Shown here: positions 17,695-27,807 of the stretch, in pieces
Position numbering within the stretch: the first letter of the stretch is position 1
How the letters are laid out: each line of letters opens with the position of its first letter
Source of the DNA: Kiritimatiellia bacterium
Lineage (GTDB): Bacteria; Verrucomicrobiota; Kiritimatiellia; WLWN01
Length of the DNA: 64,000 nt
Direction of reading: 5' to 3'
Assembly (NCBI GenBank): GCA_012103575.1
Contig: WLWN01000001.1
Span: 2,918,538-2,982,537, forward strand
Position numbers and translations under genes: made by a program
The notes under the pieces: generated by a model
Databases searched by the model: none
What the model was told of the DNA's origin: nothing
Seen by the model: the letters and a program-made list of their open reading frames with translations, nothing else

Positions 17695-18888
17695 TTATTT
17701 TTGAGCTTGAATAATGGAATATGGAATACTGTCATGTCTCGTTTGAGAAACAATGTTGAATCTGGTTTGAATTAATATGTTCTTTTCTTTTTCTTCCGTA
17801 TAAACATGCGAGTTTGTTTTAGCAAGCATCATATTAATTGAAAAGAGGGCTGAAAAAAGAGGCGTTGTTCTGCATGGATCCAACATAATGTCTACTAGAA
17901 AAAAGTGACCTCCAGGATTTAAAGCGTCATAAATAAGTTTACCTGGATCCGTCAGTTAAACGCGGTTTTCTGCACGAGCCATTTGGGCCAAAAGGAATTA
18001 CAAAAAAGCCTCGACGCACCCAGCGGGTGCGCCTGCGTTTTTTTGCAACCTTTTGCCTCCAAAGCATTCGCACAGAAATCCCACGTTTAACTGACGGATC
18101 CAGGGTTTAATGATTCTCTTTCCCGACGGGATCTTTTCTTGATGGAGGGCGCCTGAATATAGAATGGCATCAAACCCTTGCGGGATAGGGTCATCATGAT
18201 AATCTCCTTCAACATAGGTAATGCGGTCACTTTCGCTGCATTCTTTATGAAGATTTTTGGTTACATTTAAGATGGACGGCAAATCAAAAAAAGTCACCCT
18301 TAGACCAGGGTTCTTTGTGGCAAGCATAACACTAAACGTTCCAGGACCAGAAGCTACATCTAACAAAGAAGCTGGGTTGCCCTTGTCAATAAGGGGCAGT
18401 ATGGCGTCAGCCATGGATAGAGCTCGACTGTGCATACCATACACAAATCGATTGATTCGATCCGGATCGCTTAACATGTCAAAAGAACGTGCAGGGTCCT
18501 TTTGTTTTACGCATGCGGCCAGATTTCCCCAAACAGGATACAAGTCGATATTAAAACGCAGAGCATTAATCAAGCTATGAGGTGCGTCAGGATCAAGAAC
18601 GTCCTTTAACCCTTTACAGATCGTATAGGCGTTATTCTTTTTTTCAAGAATTCCAAGACTACAGAGTGCATTGAGTAAGATTTCTGTATGTAAAGGTGAT
18701 ACATCCAGGCTTTGTGAAAGTGCTTCCACGGTATCCAACCCTTTTGTAAGCCCTCCAAAAATGTTTAAATCGACCGCGGCCGAAAGCGCGGCAGATTTCC
18801 AGTACCCCGTGGCGATGTCCATTAACTCATCTTTATTCATATTTTTGCGATCTAATGTTTCCATTCCCTGCTGATCGAACCATTTCAT
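17695..18888 (-). pseudogene. SAM-dependent O-methyltransferase gene interrupted by a 163-bp element
   Basis: The N-terminal part (from about ATG 18888) has a winged-helix dimerisation domain (ALSAAVDLNIFGGL, then HTEILLNALCSLGIL) and a Rossmann methyltransferase core with LLDVASGPGTFSVMLA near residue 170 and DAILYSGALHQE. After KRIIK the frame enters the element at 17942-18104 and stops at 17998. On the far side the same protein resumes: LIYDALNPGGHFFLVDIM to the stop at 17695. Deleting the element and one copy of the 5-bp duplication joins KRIIK to LIYDALNPGG in frame. The gene is therefore a recent insertion knock-out. The start is uncertain; longer open frames reach 19074. Confidence 0.9.
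17942..18104. mobile_element. 163-bp non-autonomous IS1380-related element (MITE), complete copy
   Basis: The ends are inverted repeats of about 20 bp beginning CCTGGATCCGTCAGTTAAAC. The flanks are GTTTA at 17937-17941 and GTTTA at 18105-18109, a 5-bp target duplication. The first 14 bp differ at one base from the ends of the IS1380 copy at 20696-22354. There is no transposase. A second complete copy lies at 56645-56808 and a fragment at 15263. Confidence 0.92.
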
Positions 18889-19351
18889 TTCTTCCCATCT
18901 TCGATGATAAATCTTTTTCTGACATGACGTACAGAGACTTTTGGCGCTTATTGTTTTTACAGACGATGGAACGATTTTTAAAACGGTTTTCCTGAGAATG
19001 GAACTTTTAAATTTATTTTTATCCAATGCGCGGAGATTCTTCCGGTGAACCCTTCCAACTCCTGAAATGGGCATGAGTAGATAAACCGAAAGTAACGCAG
19101 AAAAAAACCATCTAATTCGGCCTTACTCCACTACATCATTCTGCGTATTCTGTGGTTTCCGCCACTGCGGACGAGCCTGTGGCTGAAAAAGAATCTGTTT
19201 TACTGCTAGCAGGAGAGCCTAAGATTGAGCTTCGGGCCATCTTTTTCTTTTATGATGTAGCTGATACATCTCATCCAAAACATTATTTGCGGATGGCTAG
19301 ATTTAAAAGACAACAATCCGCAAATGAAGTTGCCGAAAAGAGTAATAAGCT

Positions 19352-20636
19352 ATGTTTACTGGACGAACAACGGAATTAAAAATTTTAGAGAATGCCTACA
19401 CCTCAAAGAAAGGGGAACTTATCGTCCTCTATGGACGACAACGTATTGGGAAAAGCAGCCTTATTTACCAGTATGCGAAAGAAAAAGAGTTCTTCTTCAG
19501 TTTTGAAGGTCTTGAAGGCGAACAAAGCCGGGTTCAAATCCAACACATGGCCAAAGGACTAGAAAAACAGAAAAAAGATTTGTTGCTAGCCAGTATGAAT
19601 TTCAGAATCTGGGAGGGCATTCTTTCGTATCTAACCGAACGTGTTATAAGCGAAATCCCAGCCCACCGAAAAGCGATCCTCTTTTTTGATGAGTTGAAAT
19701 GGATGGCTGCGAGCCGGAATCGACTCATAAGTTTGCTTAAATATTACTGGGATAATTACTGGGAAGAAAAGCGTATCATGCTCATCCTGTGCGGCTCCAC
19801 GGCCTCCTTTATGGTCCGAAACGTGATTCGTTCAAGAGCATTATATGGAAGAATCACCGTTGAAATGTTGCTAAAAGGACTCGCCCCGCACGAGGCCACG
19901 CTTCTCTTTCGGGGTAAACGGAATCATGAAGAGATCATGAATTATCTCCTCCTTTTCGGCGGGGTCCCTAAATATCTCGAAGAAATAAAGCTAAACCGAT
20001 CCTTCCATCAAAACATAAACCAATTGTGCTTCTTTCCTCAGGCTTTGATGGTACAAGAGGCCACGCGTATTTTTTATAATCAGTTTAAAGAATCTCAAAC
20101 GTACCTTCGCATCGTATCATTGACACACCTCTAAGTTTAAGCGGTATGCCCTTTCGGACGAATTTTTACTTTTTTATTTTAAATACATTCGGCCCAACAT
20201 AAGAATGATCCAAGAGAATCGTTCTCCCAAACTTTTTGAACGTGTAACCCAACATCGTTTTGATATTTGGCTTGGTCTTTCTTTTGAGCGTTTTTGTGTC
20301 AAACATGCCGCACATCTAGCCAGCATCATGGGCTTTCAAGAAGAGATGCTTCTTGCAGCACCGTATTTTGAACGCAACGATAAACGCTTTCAGATCGATC
20401 TGCTCTATCAACGCGCGGATAAAGTTATTACGCTGTGCGAAATAAAATATCACCATGCAACGATTAACACGAAGATCATACCTGCGGTTGAACGAAAACG
20501 AGCTCTTCTGCCTCTGCCTCGAGGCTATAGCTGTGAGAAGGCCCTTATCAGTCTTCGAGGTCCAGATTCCGCTCTTCGTGATAGTGGATATTTTGATCAT
20601 TACGTAGGGCTTGAAGATATCCTGGACCAATTATAA
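19352..20636 (+). pseudogene. P-loop ATPase of the archaeal-ATPase/DUF234 type, internally deleted and frameshifted
   Basis: The first 260 codons give an AAA ATPase: FTGRTTELKILENAY, Walker A YGRQRIGKSSLIYQY near 27-41, and FFDELKWMA near 110. Protein similarity stops near SQTYLRIVS and a stop follows at 20134. In another frame, KRYALSDEFLLFYFKYIRP begins at about 20145 and leads through the usual C-terminal nuclease-like DUF234 region with FQIDLLYQ and CEIKYHH to 20636. About 70 residues usually lie between the two parts, so a deletion plus frame change has occurred. A 9-bp inverted repeat (TTTGCGGAT/ATCCGCAAA) lies at about 19288-19330 upstream of the start. Confidence 0.75.
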
Positions 20637-20695
20637 AACACTCTCCTAAAATTCCCTTGATCTTTGGTGACAGCATGCCTATTTTTTAAATACTT

Positions 20696-22354
20696 CCTGA
20701 ATCCGTCAGCTATCGCTTCGGAAGGCGTTTTGGGGCTCAAAAGTTGAAAATTTTTTCCTTGAGATGCTCGCTTTTGGGCGGATTGGGACCGGCAAGTATC
20801 ACCCTGATGAATTTTTTGAGCGTACAGGTCAGATTCACTCTGATTTGACCATTTTGGGGCGTAAGCCTCCTTGGGCAGTCGCCTTAGAGTATTGTTAAAG
20901 GTGCACGGAGGGCTATGCGAAGGAATGGGCAATATCTTGTATCACTTCAAACCAGCGACAACGCTTGCCAAAGTGAAGTTCAATTCGTCCGGCGTGGCGG
21001 ACCAATCGAACCGCGCAATAAACGATATTTTTGAGAACCGTTTTAATTCGCCAGCGCGGGATGTTGATTTTCTGCGGGGCAAGCCCAGCCCGTTTGATGA
21101 CCTCTTGGCCAAGACCGCGCAATAGGTTGAAGGCCACCATGGCGCATAACAGAATAATCTTATTGGCACAGAGTCTCCCCGAAGGCAATCGCTCAACATC
21201 AAGATCGCTTTTGAGTTCACTGTGGTACTGCTCGCTGGGGCCATGTCCATGATAGAGATCTAGCACCGTCTTGGCACGACAAGAGAGGTCCGTCCACCAG
21301 GTGTTCACCTCAAGTTTAGGAACCAGAAGTTTCTGACCATCGATATCGATGGTGCGTTCAATCACTTCGAAGGCCACCGGGACACAAGGGCGGTTTTGGT
21401 CGCCGCCGGGATGGAAATGATCGAAAAAGCCTGTGTAAACGTTCTTGCCTTCACGACTGTCTTGTTTGTCTCCAACTCGGCGTGCAAGGGCCAGCATTTG
21501 TTCAGGACATTCGCGGCGAGGATTTCGCTTTACGATAAGATAATGATCCCCAAAAGCGTCGAAGTTATCGGCCGCAGCGTTGCCACTATCAAGCCGAAGC
21601 AAACATTTTCCACCCAGGCCCAGGGTTTGGAGCGTTTCAACGCTACGGGCAATAAACGCGGTCGTTCCCGACTGACAATGTTGTTTACCGGGTCGAAGTT
21701 CGCACTCAAGCATGTGGCCTTGAGTGCCCACATAGGCAAATATCGGGGCGTAACCATCATGGCCCTTATAGGTGTAGGAAACGCCTTCTTTCGAAGAGCC
21801 TGAGTGATCCAAAGGGCTCACATCGATATCGACGGGAACAAGATCAAGCCCTTCGACATCTACGTAGCCAAAGGGGCCCGAGGAAAGAAGTTCGGTGTTG
21901 AGTTTGCGTAGCCCCACATGGGTTCTGGCTGGGGGCAGGTCGTCGAAACGACGTCGGAACACCGGCTCAGAGGCTACCTTTTTAACTCCCCTTTTTAAGT
22001 CCAAAGGCATTCGTAAAAATCTCATCACCCCGGTACAGGTCAATATCATTGAAAATCGGTTCGACCGTTGCAAAGTAAGCCGATCTGGGTAAGGAGGATC
22101 TCCCGATCAGAGATCGCATCGGAGCGGCGTGGTTAAAAATTGGAGGGAAGAATCCGTTAAGCATGATCCTCAAGCAGCAGGCCGCAAAGATGATTTCCGC
22201 TTGTGCTGTTGAGTTCGCCCTTGCCAGTCTTTATTTTATATTGTTTCATATACACACCTGTTGGGGTGGGGTTGTTTGTTTGAATACGGGTATGCTCCCC
22301 GCTTTAGCCCAACAGGTAATGAAAAATCGTCAGATTTTATCTGACGGATTCAGG
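20696..22354 (-). mobile_element. IS1380-family insertion sequence
   Basis: The element is 1659 bp, bounded by the perfect 14-bp inverted repeat CCTGAATCCGTCAG (20696) and its complement ending at 22354. The right end also has a hairpin (CGTCAGATTTTATCTGACG at 22329-22347). Flanking 5-mers are TACTT and TCATT, so no exact target duplication survives. It ends only 13 bp before the phoH start and so may have displaced that operon's promoter. It is the probable source of the transposase acting on the small elements. Confidence 0.88.
20913..22073 (-). CDS. IS1380-family transposase, N-terminus probably frameshifted
   Basis: A 386-residue open frame. It carries the IS1380 DDE core: VDIDVSPLDHSGSSKEG near 80-96, the glycine-rich GHDGYAPIFAYVG near 104, LRLDSGNAA near 160 and the C-terminal QYHSELKSDLDVERLPSG. 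Family members are usually 430 or more residues. The missing N-terminus appears in another frame upstream to about 22220, switching near the A5G4 run at about 22000. Either a base was lost there or the shorter form is used. Confidence 0.8.
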   Translation of the reverse strand: MQRSNRFSMILTCTGVMRFLRMPLDLKRGVKKVASEPVFRRRFDDLPPARTHVGLRKLNTELLSSGPFGYVDVEGLDLVPVDIDVSPLDHSGSSKEGVSYTYKGHDGYAPIFAYVGTQGHMLECELRPGKQHCQSGTTAFIARSVETLQTLGLGGKCLLRLDSGNAAADNFDAFGDHYLIVKRNPRRECPEQMLALARRVGDKQDSREGKNVYTGFFDHFHPGGDQNRPCVPVAFEVIERTIDIDGQKLLVPKLEVNTWWTDLSCRAKTVLDLYHGHGPSEQYHSELKSDLDVERLPSGRLCANKIILLCAMVAFNLLRGLGQEVIKRAGLAPQKINIPRWRIKTVLKNIVYCAVRLVRHAGRIELHFGKRCRWFEVIQDIAHSFA

Positions 22355-22367
22355 TCATTATCTTTCT

Positions 22368-23420
22368 ATGAGCTGTCATACAATTTATTTCGATAATGCG
22401 CGTGAGGCACAAGAGCTCGCAGGAGACTATCCGGAGATCATTTCTGAATGTGAAAAGATCTTTCGTGTTGAGCTCATTGCACGCGACACCTGGTTACGGA
22501 TTAAGGGGAAAGATGAAAATATCTCGGATCTTGTTCTCTTTTTTGACCAAATACGATCTGCCCGCAATAAAGGAGCCCCTTTGCGGCAACCGGAACTCCT
22601 ATATGCCCTGCAAGCATTTATCGGTAACAAGGAAAGAAGCGCGGCCCCCTTATATGACAAACCCATCGAAGTGAGCCGAAAGAAAACACCTGTTTTTCCA
22701 CGCACCTTTGGGCAAAAAGGGTATATCGAAGCCATGCAAAACAAAGACCTTACGTTTGGGCTTGGCCCCGCAGGAACAGGCAAAACCTATTTAGCCATGG
22801 CAACAGCTGTTGCCGCACTCTTAAAAGGGAAGGTGAGCCGAATGATCCTAACACGCCCTGCCATTGAAGCCGGAGAAACGCTAGGTTTTCTTCCCGGTGA
22901 TATACACGAAAAAATATACCCCTATCTCCGCCCCCTATACGATGCGCTGCATGATATGTTAACACCTGATGATCTCGAAAAATATACGGACCAAAATATC
23001 ATCGAAGTGGCGCCTCTTGCCTACATGCGTGGAAGAACATTAAACCATGCCTTTGTGATTTTGGACGAAGCACAAAACACAACACCAGAACAAATGCTCA
23101 TGTTTCTTACACGCCTAGGGGTTGATTCCAAATGTGTAATCACAGGAGATCTTACCCAAATTGATCTTCCCAACAAAAATTCAGGATTACCGGAAGCCGT
23201 ATCAACCCTCAAACAGATAAAAGATATAGCGTTTGTACACCTAACGGATTCAGACATTGTCAGACATGAATTAGTTCAAAAGATTATACACGCATACCGA
23301 TCTAAACAACCTTGGCCAGAGAAGGATGAAAAAAATCTTTACCCTCGGTCTAAAAAAACAGGATCAATTTTTCCGCTTGAATCATCGTCAACAGCCCTTG
23401 ATTCACATGCCGCTTTATGA
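22368..23420 (+). CDS. phoH: PhoH-family ATPase
   Basis: A 350-residue PhoH-like protein. It has an N-terminal KH-like region (1-115), Walker A LGPAGTGKTYLAMATA near 133-148, and Walker B with VILDEAQNTTPEQM near 226-240, followed by GDLTQIDLP. This is an RNA-linked ATPase usually encoded beside ybeY and pgpH, as here. Its start sits 13 bp from the IS1380 end, so its ribosome site lies partly in the IS. The stop overlaps the pgpH start (ATGA). Confidence 0.95.
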   Translation: MSCHTIYFDNAREAQELAGDYPEIISECEKIFRVELIARDTWLRIKGKDENISDLVLFFDQIRSARNKGAPLRQPELLYALQAFIGNKERSAAPLYDKPIEVSRKKTPVFPRTFGQKGYIEAMQNKDLTFGLGPAGTGKTYLAMATAVAALLKGKVSRMILTRPAIEAGETLGFLPGDIHEKIYPYLRPLYDALHDMLTPDDLEKYTDQNIIEVAPLAYMRGRTLNHAFVILDEAQNTTPEQMLMFLTRLGVDSKCVITGDLTQIDLPNKNSGLPEAVSTLKQIKDIAFVHLTDSDIVRHELVQKIIHAYRSKQPWPEKDEKNLYPRSKKTGSIFPLESSSTALDSHAAL

Positions 23421-25795
23421 CTGCACTCATATCCAAATCGAGGAACAAACGCGGAAAACGCCTGTTTCAATCGCACACGCAAGCACAACGGCAACCCGCC
23501 CACGGTTTAACGCCTCTAGGTCTGGTGCTCGGTCTATTACTCTGGCTTAGCGTATTATTTCTTCTCCATGGAACAGGGAAACTTCACCATACCCGCTTAA
23601 CGCTGGATCAACGAGCTCCAGCAACCATTATAGCAACCATCGATTTTATGTGTGAAAACGTTGCGAAAACCGAATTGACTCGACGACAAGCAGCCGATTC
23701 CGTATGGCCGGTTTTTTCGATCAACATGGCTCCTTATCATACCGCCATACGGTCTTTAGACGCCCTTTTTGATGAACTCTTAGAACAACGGAAAGAACCT
23801 GAAACCATCGCGGAAACACCTCTGCAGCTAACTTCTCTAACCGCCCTAAAAAAGCAGGGGATGACCCTCTCGGCGGAAGAAATAATCAACTTGCTCCCTT
23901 ATGGGAAAGAAGAAAAAATGCGAAAAGCTATCAAAACCAGCTTAAAAAAAGCCTGGTTAAAAGGCCTTCTCTCCCGCTCTGAAAAAGAGGCCTTATTTCA
24001 AGGCATCGCGCTAAACGGCAATTTGGCGATCCAACTACAAGACACTAAAAAACTACGCCCGGTATCGATAAACGATCTTTTACGCCCGCAAGAAACGCTT
24101 GAAGAAATCGTACGCGAAACGGCTCAGAAGATCCCCACCTTAAGAAGTCGTATGATAAAATTAAAACAACTATTAGAACCGTGGCTGGTGTCTAATCTCA
24201 GTTATGAGTCTGATCTAACAAAGGCCACCCGTGAAGACGCTCAACAAAAAGTTAAAAGCATCACCATGAAAATACGCTCCGGCACGACCCTCGCAGAAAT
24301 TGGTGAACGCATTACCCCACAAATTTTAGAGAAACTGAAATCTCACGAAAAAAAACTAAACCAACGCCTATCAAGATTTGACCGAATATTAGACATCGCG
24401 GGGAACGCAATCTTACTCATGGTCATGATGATTATGTGTGGAGGGCTCCTACAGATCATACAACCCACCTTCCTTCGCAGAACCTCCCACTTATTTCTAT
24501 TAGCCATCCTTTCTCTTTTAACGCTTCTATGGACAAAAGGTCTTTTATTTCTGTCAGACACCACTCCATTCATTGCTCCCGACCTACTTGAATTTATGGC
24601 ACCGCTTGCACTCGCTCCCATGCTCACCACCATTCTATTAGGCAGCCATGCTGCCGTCGTCGTCGGTCTTTGGACCAGTTTGGCAACCTCTCTTCTCCTC
24701 GACAACAATTACCTTTTACTGAGCATGGGCATCGTTGTTACGATTGTTGCCGCACATGTCATGCGAGATGTTCATAGAAGATTGCGGATTTTTCAGGCTG
24801 GGCTCTGGGTTGGCTTAGCGAATGTTCTCTTAGCCATTACCGTGGCTTTATGGAGTCAGCACACGTTCCCGGTTCTTTTTGCTCAAGCCGGTGTAGGCCT
24901 TCTGAGTGGTCTTACTACAGCGTTTATAGCCTTGCTGCTCCTTCCGATTTTCGAAGTATCTTTCGGGATTACAACCGACATTCGCCTCCTTGAATTATCC
25001 GATATGGGGCACCCTTTACTTCAACGACTCGCCATGGAAGCTCCAGGCACCTACCACCATAGCTTAATGGTCGCCAATATTTCTCAAACCGCAGTATCTG
25101 AAGTCGGAGGGAATGCGCTTTTAGTCCGTGTATGTGCCTACTATCACGATATTGGGAAACTAACAAAACCTGAATTCTTCACGGAGAACAGTCAATACCA
25201 ATCCAACCCGCATGACGAACTCGCTCCGAGTATGAGTACACTCATTATTATTTCGCATGTGAAAGAAGGGGTCAGCCTCGCGCTTCAGTACAAACTGCCG
25301 CGTGTCGTTATAGACGGGATCCAAGAACACCATGGTACGGGTGTGGTTTCCTACTTTTATCATCGCGCAAGAAAACAACTCGAACTCACAACAGGAACAA
25401 AAGCCAACGAACGGTTTCTCGATGACAGAGATTTTAGATATCCGGGCCCCAAACCTCACACCTTAGAAATGGGCGTCTTGCTCCTTGCCGATTCCATTGA
25501 AGCGGCTTCTCGTTCTCTCGAAAAACCAACACCCGGAAAAATAGAAACCCTCGTTACAGATATTATCGACGACCGACTCCGTGATGGACAATTAGATCTG
25601 TGCGGACTAACATTTGCCCAACTCGCAACGCTTAAAAAGTCGTTTATATTTACGCTAACCACTATGTTGCACGGACGGGTCCCTTACTCCCATGAAAATA
25701 GAAATAACGAACCAACAGAAAAAGCACCGGATCCATCCCTCTCATATCAAGCAGACCACCCAGTGGTTGATGAATCAAGTGCAGGCGCTCGATAA
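23417..25795 (+). CDS. pgpH: 7TM-HD cyclic-di-AMP phosphodiesterase family protein (PgpH/YqfF)
   Basis: A 792-residue protein in the YqfF order. A first helix (residues 36-56) is followed by a 7TM-HD extracellular domain to about 310, seven membrane helices from 325 to 510 and a cytosolic HD domain. HHSLMVANIS near 547 and YYHDIGKLTKPEFF near 576 hold the metal ligands; a later HHGTG is the distal histidine pair. Known members hydrolyse c-di-AMP. It overlaps phoH by 4 bp, and its last 104 bp overlap ybeY in another frame, so the four genes form one tight operon. Confidence 0.95.
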   Translation: MTALISKSRNKRGKRLFQSHTQAQRQPAHGLTPLGLVLGLLLWLSVLFLLHGTGKLHHTRLTLDQRAPATIIATIDFMCENVAKTELTRRQAADSVWPVFSINMAPYHTAIRSLDALFDELLEQRKEPETIAETPLQLTSLTALKKQGMTLSAEEIINLLPYGKEEKMRKAIKTSLKKAWLKGLLSRSEKEALFQGIALNGNLAIQLQDTKKLRPVSINDLLRPQETLEEIVRETAQKIPTLRSRMIKLKQLLEPWLVSNLSYESDLTKATREDAQQKVKSITMKIRSGTTLAEIGERITPQILEKLKSHEKKLNQRLSRFDRILDIAGNAILLMVMMIMCGGLLQIIQPTFLRRTSHLFLLAILSLLTLLWTKGLLFLSDTTPFIAPDLLEFMAPLALAPMLTTILLGSHAAVVVGLWTSLATSLLLDNNYLLLSMGIVVTIVAAHVMRDVHRRLRIFQAGLWVGLANVLLAITVALWSQHTFPVLFAQAGVGLLSGLTTAFIALLLLPIFEVSFGITTDIRLLELSDMGHPLLQRLAMEAPGTYHHSLMVANISQTAVSEVGGNALLVRVCAYYHDIGKLTKPEFFTENSQYQSNPHDELAPSMSTLIIISHVKEGVSLALQYKLPRVVIDGIQEHHGTGVVSYFYHRARKQLELTTGTKANERFLDDRDFRYPGPKPHTLEMGVLLLADSIEAASRSLEKPTPGKIETLVTDIIDDRLRDGQLDLCGLTFAQLATLKKSFIFTLTTMLHGRVPYSHENRNNEPTEKAPDPSLSYQADHPVVDESSAGAR

Positions 25796-26165
25796 GCAGA
25801 AGAAATGGAGCGAACTATCACTCGTCTTGTTAGACGACAGAGGTATTACAGAAATCAATAAAACTTATTTAGGAAAACAAAACCCAACCGATGTTATTTC
25901 CTTTGCCTACCCTCCTCCTGTTCCCGAACATACACAAGGGTATATCGGTGAAGTGTTTGTCAATATAGAATGTGCCTTTCTCGAGGGGAACCAAAGAAAC
26001 GGACACGATCATGAATTGGCACTCTATATTGCTCACGGATGCCATCACCTTATGGGCGCGACAGATCATACCCCCTCGAAACGCAACCAGATGCTTCGCG
26101 TTGAAACCAACTGGTTACAACAAGCCGAAGCACAAGGATCCCTAAAAACACTCATCAAAGGATAA
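25692..26165 (+). CDS. ybeY: Endoribonuclease YbeY (rRNA maturation factor)
   Basis: A 157-residue UPF0054 protein. The metal site HGCHHLMGATDH near 116-127 fits the HxxxHxxxxxDH family pattern. NPTDVISFAYP near 65 and IGEVFVNIECA near 84 are typical. It trims 16S rRNA and acts in ribosome quality control. The start at 25692 lies well inside pgpH (104-bp overlap); the N-terminus MKIEITNQQ matches the family, so the overlap is real. A 9-bp gap separates it from the CBS gene. Confidence 0.94.
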   Translation: MKIEITNQQKKHRIHPSHIKQTTQWLMNQVQALDKQKKWSELSLVLLDDRGITEINKTYLGKQNPTDVISFAYPPPVPEHTQGYIGEVFVNIECAFLEGNQRNGHDHELALYIAHGCHHLMGATDHTPSKRNQMLRVETNWLQQAEAQGSLKTLIKG

Positions 26166-26174
26166 AACGACTTT

Positions 26175-27434
26175 ATGTTCACTTTATTTTACCTGGCCAT
26201 CCTGTTTCTCCTTCTAGGCATGTTTTTTTCGACCTTATATGCTGCGTATCATCTAGCCGGAGAAGCCGGAATACCTCGGTTAAAAGAAAAATACCCGAAG
26301 GCCTCCAAACAGCTCATGTTTTGGGAACCTCACTGGAACATCTTACGAAGCAGTCTTCGGTTGTCTTCTATCCTTATAAAAGTCTTAGGCATCGTGTTTG
26401 GGATCTTATTTTTGACACGAACCTTGCACCATCCAACTCTGATCTACAGCTTTATTTTGTCACTCATCGGTATCTACTTTTTGGTGCTTATATGGCACGT
26501 ACTGCCGCATACGCTATCAGAAAGCTATGCAGACCGACTCACCATTACATTTCTTCCCGTAACCTCTCTGTTTTCAATCCTGTTATGGATCTTTGTCTGG
26601 CCCGTTGCCTGTGTCGAAAAAGGACTTCTGACCTTATTCCTAACCGATGCTGACGAAGAAAATCGCCCATCCCCCGAAGACGAAATACGCTCATTAGTCG
26701 ACCAAGCCAACGAAAAAGAGCTCGAAGAAGATGAGCGAGAACTGATTCGAAGCGTATTCGAATTTGGAGAGACCGTTACCCGCGAAATCATGACTCCTCG
26801 TATCGACGCCGAAAGCCTTGAAGATACATTAACCATTGAAGAATGCGTTTCCGAAATAAAGAAATCTTCACATTCCCGCTTCCCCATCTTTCATGAAACC
26901 ATGGATCACATTCAAGGGATGGTTCACGTTAAAGATCTTCTTCGACTCCTCAGCGAAGGCAAAGGCGACGGACCTGTTATCCAAGCGGTGAACGAATCAA
27001 CCTTTGTTCCAGAATCTATGCCCATCAACGATCTACTGAACCTCATGCGTACCGAACAGATACAACTGGCGATTGTTGTTGATGAATATGGAGGCACCGC
27101 AGGATTAGTCACCATCGAAGACATTATCGAAGAACTGGTTGGAGAAATTCAGGACGAATATGATCATGAAGAAGAACATATCCATCGGTTATCAGGCGGT
27201 TCGGTTATCCTCGATGCCCGAACCCCTGTTGATAAAGCAAACAAACTTTTAGATCTCACCATTCCCGAAAAAGAAGAATACGATTCTATAGGAGGATATG
27301 TCTTTCATGTCATGGGGAAAATTCCCCGCCCCGGCGAAGTGTTAGATAACGACGCCTATACCATCACCATTCAAACCGCAAACTCACATCGCCTTCACAC
27401 CGTCCGGATTTTAAAAAACAGGGAGGTCGATTAA
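26175..27434 (+). CDS. HlyC/CorC-type CBS-domain membrane protein
   Basis: A 419-residue protein with a hydrophobic N-terminal half (helices near 1-25, 60-85, 90-115 and 120-155), a weak DUF21-like region, then the acidic linker and REIMTPRIDAE near 212, two CBS domains (215-340) including IVVDEYGGTAGLVTIEDI near 297, and a CorC_HlyC C-terminal domain (GGSVILDARTPV onward). The family is linked to magnesium or cobalt efflux. It is the last gene of the phoH operon. Its N-terminus differs from canonical DUF21. Confidence 0.9.
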   Translation: MFTLFYLAILFLLLGMFFSTLYAAYHLAGEAGIPRLKEKYPKASKQLMFWEPHWNILRSSLRLSSILIKVLGIVFGILFLTRTLHHPTLIYSFILSLIGIYFLVLIWHVLPHTLSESYADRLTITFLPVTSLFSILLWIFVWPVACVEKGLLTLFLTDADEENRPSPEDEIRSLVDQANEKELEEDERELIRSVFEFGETVTREIMTPRIDAESLEDTLTIEECVSEIKKSSHSRFPIFHETMDHIQGMVHVKDLLRLLSEGKGDGPVIQAVNESTFVPESMPINDLLNLMRTEQIQLAIVVDEYGGTAGLVTIEDIIEELVGEIQDEYDHEEEHIHRLSGGSVILDARTPVDKANKLLDLTIPEKEEYDSIGGYVFHVMGKIPRPGEVLDNDAYTITIQTANSHRLHTVRILKNREVD

Positions 27435-27457
27435 ACCTTGCCAAAGCACTATTCCTT

Positions 27458-27788
27458 TTATCTAGGTTTATATGACCCTGGAACAACATGTAACCGATAG
27501 TGCCGTTTCTCAGAGTAAGGCACGGTGTCAGAGAATTCAATCGTACGGCCCGTACCAGGAATATTCACCGTGCCTGGCATTATTTTCCAACGAGCCTTAG
27601 CGCTTTTTTTGGTCGCATAAAGCACGGTATACATAACACCCGTTTGCGTCTCCCAATGCAAGGTCATCTGGTTACCACTCCGTGTCACAATAAGTGTGGT
27701 TTCGGCTAACGGTTTTACTTCTATCTGAGCTATCACACAACTTACAGCCAGCCCCCCCTAATAACACAACCCATAGAGCCTTTTTCAA
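27458..27788 (-). pseudogene. Small lipoprotein gene, out of frame at a G7 tract
   Basis: The open 92-codon frame starts at an internal GTG (27736). Just upstream, on the reverse strand, a TTG at 27788 opens a classic lipoprotein signal, LKKALWVVLLGG, which reaches a run of seven G at 27752-27758. With six G the frame continues as LAVSCVIAQIEVK, giving a lipobox LAVSC and joining the open frame; with seven it does not. The mature part is a fibronectin-like strand pattern ending KRHYRLHVVPG. Either the gene is frameshifted, the tract is phase variable, or the base count is wrong. Confidence 0.6.
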
Positions 27789-27807
27789 AACGGATAGATA
27801 AACAATA

